Source: DASSUW01 sp963803335
GTDB taxonomy: Bacteria; Actinomycetota; Thermoleophilia; Solirubrobacterales; Solirubrobacteraceae
DNA length: 64,000 bases
NCBI GenBank assembly: GCA_963803335.1
Contig: CAWDME010000018.1
Span: forward strand, 71,399 to 135,398
Direction: 5' to 3'
The translations under genes were made by a program, and so were the position numbers. Shown one piece after another: positions 46,290 to 55,906 of this stretch. Positions within the stretch are counted from its first letter, which is position 1, and the number at the start of each line of letters is the position of its first letter. The notes beneath the pieces are model-generated. The model had not been told where the DNA came from and made no database searches. It saw only the letters and a program-made list of their open reading frames with translations.

Positions 46290-47429
46290 ATGGCAGCCAA
46301 CACGATCACCCGCGACCAGCTGCGCCGGCTCGCCGACGTACGCCCGGAGCGCGGCCGCGTCCTGTCCGTGTTCCTGAACCTCGATCCGAGCGAGTTCGCC
46401 ACGCCGGCCGCGCGCTCGAGCGCCATCACGTCGATCCTCACCGAGGCCGCGCACCGCGCGGAGCAGACGGAGGGGCTCGACCACGACGAGCGCGAGGCGC
46501 TCAAGAGCGACGTGGAGCGGGTGCGCGCGACGCTGCAGGCCGGCGACCTCGCACAGAACGGGACCCGTGCTGTTGCCGTGTACGCCTGCAAGTCCGCCGA
46601 CCTGCTCGAGGTCGTCCGCCTGCGCCGGACGGTCGACTCAGCGGTGCTGATCGATCGCGCACCCCACGTCGAGCCGCTCGTGACCGACGCTGACGCCGAG
46701 CGCTGGTGCGTGCTGCTGACCAACCGCCGCAGTGCACGCTTCTTCGTCGGCGACGCCGACGGCCTTCAGGAGACCGACCGCGTCGAGGACGACGTGCACA
46801 GCCAGCACGACCAGGGCGGCTGGTCGCAGTCGCGCTATCAGCGCGGGGTCGAGAAGGAGAAGGACGACCACCTCGTCCACGTCGCCGACGTCGCGTTCGA
46901 CGCGTACAAACAGCGCGGCTTCGACCGGCTGCTGATCGGTGCGCCCGATGAGCTCGTCAACGAGTTCAAGGCCAAGCTCCATCCGTACCTGCAGGAGCGC
47001 ATCGTCGGCCGGCTCCACCTCGACGTCGAGAACTCCGGCCTCGAGGACGTCCGCAGCGCGGCCGGCAGCGCGATCGAGGACTGGACGCGCCGCTGTGAGC
47101 GCGACGCGCTCGACCGGCTGGCCGAGGGCGTCGGGCGCGGCGGTCGCGGCGCCGCGGGATTGGCAGCGGTGCTCGAGGCGCTCAACGACCAGCGCGTCGA
47201 GATGCTGCTCGTGGCCGAAGGCTTCCGGTCCGCGGGCGGCCGCGATCCCGAGACCGGGATGGTGTTCGCGGGCGACCACGGCCCGGCTGACCAGGAGCTC
47301 GAGCGCTGCGAGAACATCGTCGAGCCGGCGATCGAGAAGGCCATCGAGCAGTCCGCGAAGGTCATCAAGGTGCGCCACCACGACGATCTCGGCCCGCTCG
47401 GCGGGATCGGCGCCGTCCTGCGCTACTGA
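46290..47429 (+). CDS. bacterial eRF1-family (baeRF) protein
   Basis: A 379-residue member of the bacterial archaeo-eukaryotic release-factor family, resembling the actinobacterial baeRF10 group. An N-terminal helical domain (DQLRRLADVRPERGRVLSVFLNLDP) leads to a central Rossmann-like domain (RWCVLLTNRRSARFFVGD) and a C-terminal L7Ae-like domain (VEMLLVAEGFRSAGGRDPETG). The family is thought to act on ribosomes, probably in hibernation or stalled-complex rescue. The family's biochemical role is little tested. No GGQ loop is visible. Confidence 0.82.
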   Translation: MAANTITRDQLRRLADVRPERGRVLSVFLNLDPSEFATPAARSSAITSILTEAAHRAEQTEGLDHDEREALKSDVERVRATLQAGDLAQNGTRAVAVYACKSADLLEVVRLRRTVDSAVLIDRAPHVEPLVTDADAERWCVLLTNRRSARFFVGDADGLQETDRVEDDVHSQHDQGGWSQSRYQRGVEKEKDDHLVHVADVAFDAYKQRGFDRLLIGAPDELVNEFKAKLHPYLQERIVGRLHLDVENSGLEDVRSAAGSAIEDWTRRCERDALDRLAEGVGRGGRGAAGLAAVLEALNDQRVEMLLVAEGFRSAGGRDPETGMVFAGDHGPADQELERCENIVEPAIEKAIEQSAKVIKVRHHDDLGPLGGIGAVLRY

Positions 47430-47430
47430 C

Positions 47431-48228
47431 ATGCGCGTCACGCTGATCGGCACGGGCGCCATGGGCGCTCCCATCGCCGGCAACCTGCTCCGGGCCGGCC
47501 ATGAGCTGCACGTCTGGAATCGCACGCGCGAGCGGGCGGAGGCGATCGCGGGCGCGACGGTCCACGACACGGCGGCAGACGCCTGTGCCGGCGCCGAGGT
47601 CGTGATCACGATGCTCTCCGACGCCGACGCGGTCGAGCAGGCCATGGACGGCGTCGAGCTCGGCGACGCCGTATGGGCGCAGATGAGCACGATCGGCGTC
47701 GAGGCGACCGAGCGACTGGCGCGCGGCACGTTCGTCGACGCGCCGGTGCTCGGCTCCACGCCGCAGGCGGAGAAGGGCGAGCTGACCGTGCTGGCCTCCG
47801 GCCCGTGGGGACGCTGCCGCCCGGTCTTCGACGCCGTCGGCCGCACGGTCGACCTCGGACCCGAGCCGGGCGCCGGCCAGCGCATGAAGCTCGTGCTCAA
47901 CCACTGGGTCGTGACGCTGGTCGAGAGCGTGGCGGAGACCGTGCTGCTGGCCGAGCGACTCGGCGTCGACCCGCAGGGCTTCCTCGAGATCATCGACGGC
48001 GGCCCGATGGGGCCGCCCTATGCGAAGCTCAAGGGCACGAACATGATCGAGCGGTCCTACGAGCCGACGTTCTCGCTCAAGCTCGCGCGCAAGGACGCGG
48101 AGCTGATCGCCGGGGTCGCCGATGACCTGCCGCTGATCCGGCTCGTGTCGGAGCGCATGCGCGCGGCGATCGAGGCGGGCCACGGCGACGAGGACCTGTC
48201 CGCCGTGGTGGAGGCCGGACGGGCGTGA
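47431..48228 (+). CDS. NAD(P)-dependent beta-hydroxyacid dehydrogenase
   Basis: Member of the 6-phosphogluconate / 3-hydroxyisobutyrate dehydrogenase family, 265 residues. The Rossmann signature is IGTGAMGAPIAGNLLRAGH, with WNRTRERA for the cofactor ribose, DAPVLGSTPQAEKGEL in the substrate loop and the catalytic lysine in MKLVLNHWVV. The substrate is not certain; glyoxylate, tartronate semialdehyde or hydroxyisobutyrate types are possible. The stop overlaps the pncA start by four bases. Confidence 0.85.
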   Translation: MRVTLIGTGAMGAPIAGNLLRAGHELHVWNRTRERAEAIAGATVHDTAADACAGAEVVITMLSDADAVEQAMDGVELGDAVWAQMSTIGVEATERLARGTFVDAPVLGSTPQAEKGELTVLASGPWGRCRPVFDAVGRTVDLGPEPGAGQRMKLVLNHWVVTLVESVAETVLLAERLGVDPQGFLEIIDGGPMGPPYAKLKGTNMIERSYEPTFSLKLARKDAELIAGVADDLPLIRLVSERMRAAIEAGHGDEDLSAVVEAGRA

Positions 48229-48764
48229 AGCAGGCGCTCGTCATCGTCGACTTCCAGAACGACTTCTGCCCGGGCGGCGCGCTCGCGGTGCCGGACGGCG
48301 ATGCTATCGGCGGCCGGGTCAACGAGCTCGCGGGCTCGGGCGAGTACGACTTGGTGGTCGCCACGCGCGACTGGCATCCACCCGACCACGGCTCGTTCGC
48401 CGACCAGGGCGGGCGGTGGCCGGTCCACTGCGTCGCCGGCACGCCCGGCGCCGAGCTGCACCACGCGCTCGACCCGACGCCGATCGACGCGGTGGTCGAC
48501 AAGGGGCAGGATCCGTCCACTGAGGGTTACTCGGGCTTCGAGGGCACGCCACTCGCCGAGCTGCTGCGCGGCCGCGGGGTCGACCACGTCACGGTGGTCG
48601 GCCTGGCCACCGACTACTGCGTGAAGAACACCGCGCTCGACGCGCTGCGCGAGGGCTTCACCGTCACGGTCGATAGCACGGCGACGCGCGGTGTCGATCT
48701 CGAGCCCGGAGACTCCGAGCGCGCGCTAGAGGAGGTTCGCGCGGCGGGCGCGAGCGTGGCCTGA
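48225..48764 (+). CDS. pncA: nicotinamidase
   Basis: Deaminates nicotinamide to nicotinic acid in NAD salvage, 179 residues. The catalytic triad is Asp9 (VIVDFQNDF), Lys93 (VDKGQDP) and Cys131 (TDYCVKNTA). The metal ligands are Asp49, His51, His55 and His68 in TRDWHPPDH and PVHCVAG. The product feeds the nicotinate phosphoribosyltransferase encoded at 53956-55038. Starts with GTG overlapping the upstream stop; its stop overlaps the pcm start by one base. Confidence 0.93.
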   Translation: MKQALVIVDFQNDFCPGGALAVPDGDAIGGRVNELAGSGEYDLVVATRDWHPPDHGSFADQGGRWPVHCVAGTPGAELHHALDPTPIDAVVDKGQDPSTEGYSGFEGTPLAELLRGRGVDHVTVVGLATDYCVKNTALDALREGFTVTVDSTATRGVDLEPGDSERALEEVRAAGASVA

Positions 48765-49381
48765 TGTCTACCGCCGCCTCCGAGCGGCTGGTTCGCACGC
48801 TCCGGCGGCACGTCATCGACGAGCGGGTACTCGCCGCGGTCGCGGCGGTGCCGCGCGACCGCTTCGTGCCGCCCGACCTGCGGGCTGAGGCGTGGGAGAA
48901 CATCCCGCTGCCGATCGGCGGGGGCCAGACGATCTCCCAGCCGCTCGTCGTCGCCCGCATGTGCGAGCTGCTCGAGCTCACGGGCTCCGAGACCGTGCTC
49001 GACGTCGGCACCGGCTCCGGCTACCACGCCGCGGTGCTCGCCCGGCTCGCGCGCCACGTGTACTCGATCGAGGTGCACGAGTCGCTGTCGCGGCAGGCGG
49101 CGGCCAACCTGCGCGCAGCAGGCGTGGAGACCGTGTCGCTCGTGGTCGGCGACGGCTCGCGCGGCCTGCCCGCGCACGCGCCGTACGAGGCGATCAACGT
49201 TGCCGCCGCGGCGCGCGGAGGGATCCCGCCGGCGCTCGCCGAGCAGCTCGCGCCCGGCGGCCGCCTCGTCGCTCCGGTCGAGAACGGCGAGCAGCGGCTC
49301 GTCGTGGCGCGCCGCACCGCAGCCGGCGTGCAGCTCACCGAGCTCGAGCGCGTGCGGTTCGTGCCGCTGGTCAGCCGCTGA
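48764..49381 (+). CDS. pcm: protein-L-isoaspartate O-methyltransferase
   Basis: Repairs isomerised aspartyl residues by S-adenosylmethionine-dependent methylation, 205 residues. Family marks are VPRDRFVPPDLR near residue 30, PLPIGGGQTISQP and the SAM motif VLDVGTGSGYHAAVLA. The C-terminus LTELERVRFVPLV is typical. Start ATG follows the pncA stop with one base of overlap, so the dehydrogenase, pncA and pcm form an operon. Its 3' end overlaps the convergent mannosidase by 11 bases. Confidence 0.92.
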   Translation: MSTAASERLVRTLRRHVIDERVLAAVAAVPRDRFVPPDLRAEAWENIPLPIGGGQTISQPLVVARMCELLELTGSETVLDVGTGSGYHAAVLARLARHVYSIEVHESLSRQAAANLRAAGVETVSLVVGDGSRGLPAHAPYEAINVAAAARGGIPPALAEQLAPGGRLVAPVENGEQRLVVARRTAAGVQLTELERVRFVPLVSR

Positions 49382-52300
49382 GATCCACCTTCACGCCCGC
49401 CAGCCAGCCGCCCCAGCCGTTCTCCGGCCGCGCGTCCCCGATCCGCACGTACAGCGTGTGGCCGGTGAACGCGAACGAGCGCTCCTGGAGGTTGGACAGG
49501 TCGCGCACGTCGCCCGGCTCCCGGAGCGCCTCGGTGAACGTGCTGCCGTCGGCCGACGTCTGGACGAGGAACTGGTTGCCGATGTTCAGCGTGACCGTGC
49601 CGCCGGTCACGTCGTCGGGCAGGTCGAAACGGTAGGTGAACGTGCTGGTGCCGTCGGCGTAGCGGCCAACGCGCCCGCCTACCTGGGTGAGCTGCGAGCC
49701 GCCCGGATCGGACAGCCACGCGGCCTCCTCGTCGGTGCCGGACGTGAAGGCGATCGTGTCGCCGATCACGCGGACCGTGCCGGTAGCGCGGGCGACGTCA
49801 TCGCCGGTCGTGGCGGTCACGCGCAGCGGATAGCTGCCGGGCGCCGTGCCGGCCGGCACGGTCGCCGTCAGCGCCACGGTGGTCGACGCGCCCGGCGCGA
49901 GCGGCCCGTACGCCGCCCGCGCGGGCGTCACCCTCCAGCCTTCCGGCCCGGTCGCCTCGACCGTGCCGCTGATCGTTCGCGCGCCGCGGTTGGTCACTGT
50001 GACCTGCACCGGGACAGCTGAGCCGGCGCGCCCCGTCCCGGCCTCCACGGAGGCGCTGAGCGGCGCCGCCGGCACCTCGTCGCGCGTGAGCAGCTCGACC
50101 TCGGCGAGCCGTGCCGTGCGGTCGAGCTCGATCCGGTAGTAGCGGTAGCTGCCGGGTTTGGTGACCTTGAACGGCCGCGTCTGCGTACGCCAGGGGAACG
50201 CCTCGCCGCGGCGGACGTCGAGCGCCTTCCAGTGCCGCCCGTCCGCCGACCCCTGCAGTTCCCAGGCGCGCGGGTCCGGCCCGGTGGCGCCGCTGGTCAG
50301 TGTGTAGAACGTCACGCGGCGCGACGATCCGAAGCCGTACTGCACGTGCGCGGCGCTCGCCTCGGTGCCGGAGCTGTCGTCGAACAGCTCGTCCGCCGAC
50401 ACGGTGCCCGCGTGCGGGTCGGTCGCGTCGTGCAGCGGTGCCGGCGGCTTGTCGCCGCTGGTGATCGACGGCGGCGCGGCGCTGCGCGCGGTGCCCCAGC
50501 GGCTCGGCCGCGCGCCCATGCGGAACTCGAGCGTGCCGCCGCGCATCAGGTCGGCGTGGTCGATGTAGGCCTTGTCGTACGGCCGGCCGTTGCGGCGCAC
50601 GCTCTGCACGTAGACGTTACGGGCGCTGTTGCCCGGCGCGCTGACGACGAGCGTGCGCCCGCCGGGCAGCCGGACCGTCGCGCGCTCGAACAGCGGCGAG
50701 CCGAGCGCGTAGTGCTCGCTGCCGACCTGCAGCGGATAGATGCCGAGCGCGGCGAACAGGTACCACGCCGACGTCTCGCCGTTGTCCTCGTCACCGGCGT
50801 AGCCCGCGCCGATGGTGCTGCCCGCGTACAGCCGCCGCAGCGCCTCGCGCACCTTGGCCTGGGTCTTGTACGGCTGCCCGACGTAGTCGTACATCCACGG
50901 GATGTGGTGCGAGACCTGGTTGGAGAAGCCCCACTGGCCCATCCGCACGTCGCGCGCCTCGATCATCTCGTGGATCGTGCCGCCGTAGGAGCCGGGGAAC
51001 TTCGCCGTCTCGGGGGTCGCGAAGAACGCGTCGAGCTTGGCGGCGAGCGCGGCGCGGCCGCCGTACAGGTTGGCCAGGCCCTGCCCGTCCTGCGGCGCGT
51101 GGAAGGCGAAGTTCCAGCCGTCGGTCTCCGTGTAGTCGTGGTCGTGGCCCCACACGAGCGGGTCGTAGTCGGCGGGGTCGGACTTGAAGGCGCCGCTCTC
51201 GTCGCGGCCCTGGAAGAAGCCGATCCGCGGGTCGAACATGTGGACGTAGTTGGTCGCGCGGCTGCGGAAGTACTCGGCCTCCTCGCGGTAGCGCTCGCGG
51301 TCGGCGCCGTGCGCCGTGCGCGCCAGCGCCGCCGCCATGTTGGAGATGCCGTAGTCGTTGATGTCGCCCTCCAGCGCCCACGAGACGCCCTCGCCCACGC
51401 GGTCCGGCGTGTAGCCGAGGAACAGCGACTCGATCAGCCCCTTGCGGCCGACGTTCGGATCCCACGGGTCACCGGGCGGCGCCACGGTGGCGTTCTTGAG
51501 CGCGGCGGCGTAGGCGTCGCGCCCGTTGAATCCCTTGACGCCCTTCACGTACGCGTCGGCGAACGAGACATCCGAGCTCGTGCCGGTCATCAGGTTCGCG
51601 TAGCCGGGCGACGACCAGCGCGCGATCCAGCCGCCGTCGCGGTACTGCTGCACGAAGCCGTCGATCAGCTCGCCGGCGTCCTGCGGCTCGAAGAACGCGT
51701 AGCCGGGCCAGACGGTCCGGTACGTGTCCCAGAACCCGTTGTTGACGTACAGCTTCCCGGGCCGCACCGGCGCTGGCACCACCGGATCCGACGCGGTCGT
51801 GGACTGGAGGGCGTGCACCCAGTGCCCGCCGCTGCGCTCGGACGCCGAGTTCGGGTACAGGTTGAGGCGGTAGAGGTTCGAGTACAGCGTCGTGAGCTGG
51901 TCCTCGCCGGCTCCCTGCACGTGGACGACGTCGAGCTTGCGGTCCCAGGCGCGCTTGGCGCGCTGTGCGAGGTCGCGGAACGAGTCGGACGGCGCGATCT
52001 CCTGCGCGAGGTTGGCCTTGGCCTGGTCGAGCGAGATGAACGAGGTGGCCAGGCGCAGCGTGACGGTCCGGCTGTCGCCGCCGAAGCGCATCCAGCCGGT
52101 GCGGTCGCGCGTCGTCTGCGCCTCGGCCACCGGCTGGTCGACCGTGCCGTAGACGTACATGCGCGCGGCCCCGTTCGACAGCCCGCTGCGCGTCTCCGAC
52201 CAACCGCTGATCGTCTGACCGTCGAGGCTCAGCGACGCAGCGTCGTCGTCGACGTTGTCGAAGATCAGGCTGCGATCGGCGCCCGGGAAGCGGAAACGCA

Positions 52301-53855
52301 GCATCGCCGCGTGGTCGGTCGGCGCGATCGCCGCCTTCAGCCCGTTCTCGAAGGTGACCGCGTATTTGTACGGCTTGGCCTTTTCGTTCTCGTGCCGGAA
52401 GGCCAGCGCGCGCTCGCTGCGGCCGGTGGGCGGCGTGCCGGCGGCCGCGGAGGGCATCACCTGGAACGTCTGGCGGTCGCCCATCCACGGGCTCGGCTCG
52501 TGGCTGATCGCCAGCGCCTGCAGCTCCGGCAGGTTGTCGGCGTTGTTGTCGGCCTGGTAGCTGTAGAGCCAGCTCATCGACCTCGCGTCCGTCATCGCCG
52601 TCCAGAAGTTGAAGCCGTGCGGCCACGCGGTCGCCGGGATGTTGTTACCGCGCGAGAACGACCCGCTCGAGTTGGTACCGCGAGTCGTGAGGACCCAGTC
52701 GGACGGGTGCCGGTGGTGGGCGGGGCGGCGGTCGGCGAGCCGGACGTCGTCGAGCCAGCCGCCGAAGCGCGTCTTCGCCGAACCGTCCGGGTTGTCGTAG
52801 CCGACGAGGATGCGGTCGATCGTCTTGCCGCGCGCAATGTCACCGAGGCGTACGACCTGCCGGTTCCACTGGTCGGCGTAGAGCACCTTCGAGCGGCCGA
52901 CGCCGCGCGGGCTGAGCCGCCCGATGTCGGACAGGTACGTGCCGTCGGTGAACGCGAGGTCGACCGCCGTGTACGTGCTCGGGTACTGCAGGTCGCCGCC
53001 GGTCAGCTCGGGGAAGAGCATGTACGAGAGCTCGGTCTGCCGGTGGACCTTCACGTCCACGTCGAAGACCTTGTCGTAGGCGAACGCGCGCCCGTCGGCG
53101 ACGTGGCCGCCCGCGTACTGGAGCGCGTGCAGGCCGGTCCAGCCGACAGCCGGCTTGATGTTCGGGCCGCTGACCGGGCCGGCGCCGATCTGTGCCTTCA
53201 TGTCGGTCGGCGGCGGCGGGGTCGTGTCGCCGTTGGAGAGGTCGAGATCGGCGAGCTGGATGATGCCGCCGCTGTGGTTGGCCGTGACGTCGAGCCGGTA
53301 GTAGCTGTAGGCGGTGCTGTTGCTCACCGCGTACTCGGTCGTCTGGAAGCGGTCGCCGAGGTCCTGGTTCGTGCGCGTGTCGAGCGTCGTCCAGTTCGTG
53401 CCGTCGTTGGACCCCTGGAGGTTCCAGTCGCGCGGGTCGCGCTCGGGGGCGTCGTTGGCCGCGGTGAGCGCGTAGCGGACGACCGCGGCGGGATGCGCGA
53501 GACGGACCTGCAGCCAGCCGGTCGCTGCAAACGTGAGCCACTTGCTGCTGGCACTGCCGTCGACGCCGCGCTCCTTGGTCTCCGACGGCGGGTTGTCGCC
53601 GCTCGCCTGCACCTCGGTCACGTCGTCCATCACGCTCCCCGGCAGACGCGCGGACACGCTGCCGGTGACGTTGTGCGTCCGCTCGGCCGTGCTCGTCCAC
53701 GCCGGCTGGGGGTCGCCCGGCTCGAACGAGGAGAAGAAGCGCGTCTCGCCGCCCGTGGCGGGCCGCGACGAGTGTGTGTCTCCACGCGCGGTCGCGGCGC
53801 CGGCGAGGGCGATGACGAGCGCGAGCAGCGCTCCGCGACGAACCAGATGCAGCAT
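49371..53855 (-). CDS. secreted multidomain GH92 alpha-mannosidase
   Basis: A 1494-residue exported glycosidase. Order: signal peptide (1-25); discoidin-type CBM32 (about 50-215, ending YYRLDVTANHSGG); a lectin-like module (about 225-390); GH92 N and catalytic domains (about 390-1110; NGFWDTYRTVWPGYAFF, GFSNQVSHHIPWMYDY, GDEDNGETSAWY); a second discoidin-like module; a NEW3 domain (GPEGWRVTPARAAYGPLAPG); and a final beta-sandwich module. GH92 enzymes are calcium-dependent exo-alpha-mannosidases, often alpha-1,2. The probable substrate is fungal or yeast mannan. A perfect palindrome 22 bases upstream suggests LacI-type control. Confidence 0.93.
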   Translation of the reverse strand: MLHLVRRGALLALVIALAGAATARGDTHSSRPATGGETRFFSSFEPGDPQPAWTSTAERTHNVTGSVSARLPGSVMDDVTEVQASGDNPPSETKERGVDGSASSKWLTFAATGWLQVRLAHPAAVVRYALTAANDAPERDPRDWNLQGSNDGTNWTTLDTRTNQDLGDRFQTTEYAVSNSTAYSYYRLDVTANHSGGIIQLADLDLSNGDTTPPPPTDMKAQIGAGPVSGPNIKPAVGWTGLHALQYAGGHVADGRAFAYDKVFDVDVKVHRQTELSYMLFPELTGGDLQYPSTYTAVDLAFTDGTYLSDIGRLSPRGVGRSKVLYADQWNRQVVRLGDIARGKTIDRILVGYDNPDGSAKTRFGGWLDDVRLADRRPAHHRHPSDWVLTTRGTNSSGSFSRGNNIPATAWPHGFNFWTAMTDARSMSWLYSYQADNNADNLPELQALAISHEPSPWMGDRQTFQVMPSAAAGTPPTGRSERALAFRHENEKAKPYKYAVTFENGLKAAIAPTDHAAMLRFRFPGADRSLIFDNVDDDAASLSLDGQTISGWSETRSGLSNGAARMYVYGTVDQPVAEAQTTRDRTGWMRFGGDSRTVTLRLATSFISLDQAKANLAQEIAPSDSFRDLAQRAKRAWDRKLDVVHVQGAGEDQLTTLYSNLYRLNLYPNSASERSGGHWVHALQSTTASDPVVPAPVRPGKLYVNNGFWDTYRTVWPGYAFFEPQDAGELIDGFVQQYRDGGWIARWSSPGYANLMTGTSSDVSFADAYVKGVKGFNGRDAYAAALKNATVAPPGDPWDPNVGRKGLIESLFLGYTPDRVGEGVSWALEGDINDYGISNMAAALARTAHGADRERYREEAEYFRSRATNYVHMFDPRIGFFQGRDESGAFKSDPADYDPLVWGHDHDYTETDGWNFAFHAPQDGQGLANLYGGRAALAAKLDAFFATPETAKFPGSYGGTIHEMIEARDVRMGQWGFSNQVSHHIPWMYDYVGQPYKTQAKVREALRRLYAGSTIGAGYAGDEDNGETSAWYLFAALGIYPLQVGSEHYALGSPLFERATVRLPGGRTLVVSAPGNSARNVYVQSVRRNGRPYDKAYIDHADLMRGGTLEFRMGARPSRWGTARSAAPPSITSGDKPPAPLHDATDPHAGTVSADELFDDSSGTEASAAHVQYGFGSSRRVTFYTLTSGATGPDPRAWELQGSADGRHWKALDVRRGEAFPWRTQTRPFKVTKPGSYRYYRIELDRTARLAEVELLTRDEVPAAPLSASVEAGTGRAGSAVPVQVTVTNRGARTISGTVEATGPEGWRVTPARAAYGPLAPGASTTVALTATVPAGTAPGSYPLRVTATTGDDVARATGTVRVIGDTIAFTSGTDEEAAWLSDPGGSQLTQVGGRVGRYADGTSTFTYRFDLPDDVTGGTVTLNIGNQFLVQTSADGSTFTEALREPGDVRDLSNLQERSFAFTGHTLYVRIGDARPENGWGGWLAGVKVDLSG

Positions 53856-53876
53856 TGCTCCTCCCGAATCTCCCCC

Positions 53877-53894
53877 GCTGACAACGTTGTCAGC
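53877..53894. promoter_or_regulatory. 18-base perfect palindrome, LacI-type operator candidate
   Basis: GCTGACAACGTTGTCAGC reads the same on both strands. It lies 22 bases upstream of the GH92 start codon, where a repressor would block transcription. Centre TGACAACGTTGTCA matches the form of LacI-family operators in actinobacteria that control glycoside hydrolase genes. No LacI gene is in the window. Confidence 0.7.
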
Positions 53895-53955
53895 GATCCC
53901 TGACGCACAGCGATGCCTGCCCGTCAGAGGCTCTGATGCCCGCCCGGGGCGCTCC

Positions 53956-55038
53956 TCAAACCCGGCTCAGCCGCGGATTCGGCCGGTACTCGCGCCCGAC
54001 CTTCCCGCAGGGCTTGCCGTCGCACAGCACCACGTCGGCCGTGAAGTCGTTCGAGCCGCGGATCAGCGACGAGCCGACCCCGTACGCGTCAACCGGCACG
54101 CCGTCGGCCTCGAACGCGCGGATGCGCTCGGCCGTGAAGCCGCCGGACGCGACGATCCGCACGCCCTCGAAGCCGTTGGCGTCGAGCTCGGAACGCGTCA
54201 GCCGCACAAGCTCCGCGTTGACGCCGGTCGCCTCGATCCCGGCGCGCCGCAGCCCCTCGTCGACCAGGCGGTCGGACGTGTCGAGCCGCACGCCCCAGAG
54301 GTCGTCGCCGAGCGCGGCCGCCACCTCGAGCGCGGTCTTCACGGAGTCGTTGGCGAAGTCCACGAGCACGGTGACGTTCATGTCGGCGGCGTAGCGATCG
54401 GCGAACTTTCGCGCCGCCAGCGCCGTGTCACCGCCATAGGCGGCGATCAGCCCGTGCGGCACAGTGCCGATGCCGCGCCCGCCCCACCACGACGCCTGTG
54501 CGTCGGTCGAGACGCCGATCGCTCCCGCCACGTGCGCCGCCCAGCCGTCGCCGGTCTGCACGTGCCAGTGGTCGTGGCGGGCGGGGAAGTACAGGATCGG
54601 CTTGCCGTTGGCGGCGTCGACGACCTCGTGGACGTTGCGCATGACCAGCGTGCGGCGGGCGAGGGAGCCGAGGTAAACGGTCTCGAGGTGGGCGAACAGC
54701 GCGTAGTCGCCTTCGATCGTCATCACCGTTTCCCACGGCTCGATCGTGTCGCCCTCGTGCAGCGCGTGCACCTCGAGGCGCGGGAAGCCCTTGACCCACT
54801 TGCCGTCCGGGCCGCGGTGGCCGCTGCACTGCTTGAGGATGGCGATCGCCTCGTCGATCCCGCCGAGGATCGAGTCCTTGCGCTGGAAGACCTGCATCAC
54901 CACATGCGGGTGGCGGTCGTCCGCCTCCAGCAACTCCTTGGTGTAGTTGAAGTACGCGTCGGAGTAATAGCCGTCGCGAATCTTCTCCACCGGGAGCCGG
55001 AACACGGCCGGCGACAGGCGCTCCTGACCGAGGCGCAT
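53956..55038 (-). CDS. pncB: nicotinate phosphoribosyltransferase
   Basis: Joins nicotinate to phosphoribosyl pyrophosphate in NAD salvage, 360 residues. Features are DGYYSDAYFNYTKELLE near the N-terminus, the FPARHDHWHVQ segment with the phosphorylated-type histidine region, and the PRPP loop DTSDRLVDEGLRRAG and VRIVASGGFTAERI. Of the shorter clade of the family. Start is ATG 55038, directly before RLGQERLSPAVF. Together with pncA it makes a complete nicotinamide to nicotinate mononucleotide route. It diverges from uppP. Confidence 0.9.
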   Translation of the reverse strand: MRLGQERLSPAVFRLPVEKIRDGYYSDAYFNYTKELLEADDRHPHVVMQVFQRKDSILGGIDEAIAILKQCSGHRGPDGKWVKGFPRLEVHALHEGDTIEPWETVMTIEGDYALFAHLETVYLGSLARRTLVMRNVHEVVDAANGKPILYFPARHDHWHVQTGDGWAAHVAGAIGVSTDAQASWWGGRGIGTVPHGLIAAYGGDTALAARKFADRYAADMNVTVLVDFANDSVKTALEVAAALGDDLWGVRLDTSDRLVDEGLRRAGIEATGVNAELVRLTRSELDANGFEGVRIVASGGFTAERIRAFEADGVPVDAYGVGSSLIRGSNDFTADVVLCDGKPCGKVGREYRPNPRLSRV

Positions 55039-55077
55039 CGCGCGAAGTATCGCGGGCGGTAGCCTCTCGCGCTCCGC

Positions 55078-55893
55078 GTGGACCTCTTCCAGTCGATCGT
55101 CCTCGGGATCGTCCAGGGCCTCACCGAGTTCCTGCCGATCTCCTCCAGCGCCCACCTGCGGATCGTCCCCGCGATCCTCGGCTGGGAGGATCCCGGCGCT
55201 GCGTTCACGGCCGTCTGCCAGCTCGGGACGGAGGCCGCTGTGCTGATCTACTTCCGCCACGAGCTGTGGGCGATCGTGACCAAGTGGCTGCGCGGGCCGC
55301 GGCGGTACGAGGACCCGGACGTGCGGCTTGGCTGGTTCCTGATCGTCGCGACGATCCCGATCGGGATCCTCGGCTTCATCTTCCGCGACCAGATCGAGAC
55401 CGGCGCGCGCAACCTGTGGCTGATCGGGACGGTGCTGATCGTGTTCGCGCTCGTGCTCGGCTATGCCGACCGGGCAGGGCGGCACGAGCGCGACATCGAG
55501 CAGCTCGCGCCGCGCGACGGCGTGCTGATCGGCCTCGCCCAGTCGTTCTCGCTGATCCCGGGCGTCTCGCGCTCGGGCGCCACGATGAGCGCCGGCCTGC
55601 TGCTCGGGCTCGAGCGGCCGGCGGCGGCGCGCTTCTCGTTCCTGCTCGCCGTGCCGGCCGTCATCGCCAGCGGGCTGTTCGAGCTCAAGGACGTGGTCAC
55701 CGGCGACAAGCACGTCAACACGTCGGTCTTCAACGTCGGCGTCGCGACACTGGTGGCATTCGTGATCGGCTATGCCGCGATCGCGTGGCTGCTGCGCTAC
55801 CTCGCCAGCCATTCCGTGCGGCTGTTCGTGATCTACCGGATCGTGCTCGGCAGTACGGTTCTCCTCCTGGTGGCGACGGGGGCGATCAGCTAA
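55078..55893 (+). CDS. uppP: undecaprenyl-diphosphatase UppP
   Basis: Integral membrane phosphatase that recycles the undecaprenyl carrier for peptidoglycan synthesis, 271 residues with about eight helices. Signatures are GLTEFLPISSSAHLRI (catalytic glutamate region) and SFSLIPGVSRSGATM (catalytic Ser/Arg). Often called BacA because overexpression gives bacitracin resistance. Starts with GTG at 55078 (DLFQSIVLGIVQG). The next gene follows after 13 bases. Confidence 0.95.
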   Translation: MDLFQSIVLGIVQGLTEFLPISSSAHLRIVPAILGWEDPGAAFTAVCQLGTEAAVLIYFRHELWAIVTKWLRGPRRYEDPDVRLGWFLIVATIPIGILGFIFRDQIETGARNLWLIGTVLIVFALVLGYADRAGRHERDIEQLAPRDGVLIGLAQSFSLIPGVSRSGATMSAGLLLGLERPAAARFSFLLAVPAVIASGLFELKDVVTGDKHVNTSVFNVGVATLVAFVIGYAAIAWLLRYLASHSVRLFVIYRIVLGSTVLLLVATGAIS

Positions 55894-55906
55894 CTTCGCC
55901 GGTCCG

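Noticed and set aside
50232..53903. 1223-residue plus-strand frame opposite the GH92 mannosidase
   Set aside because: Antisense shadow of a well-supported 1494-residue enzyme.
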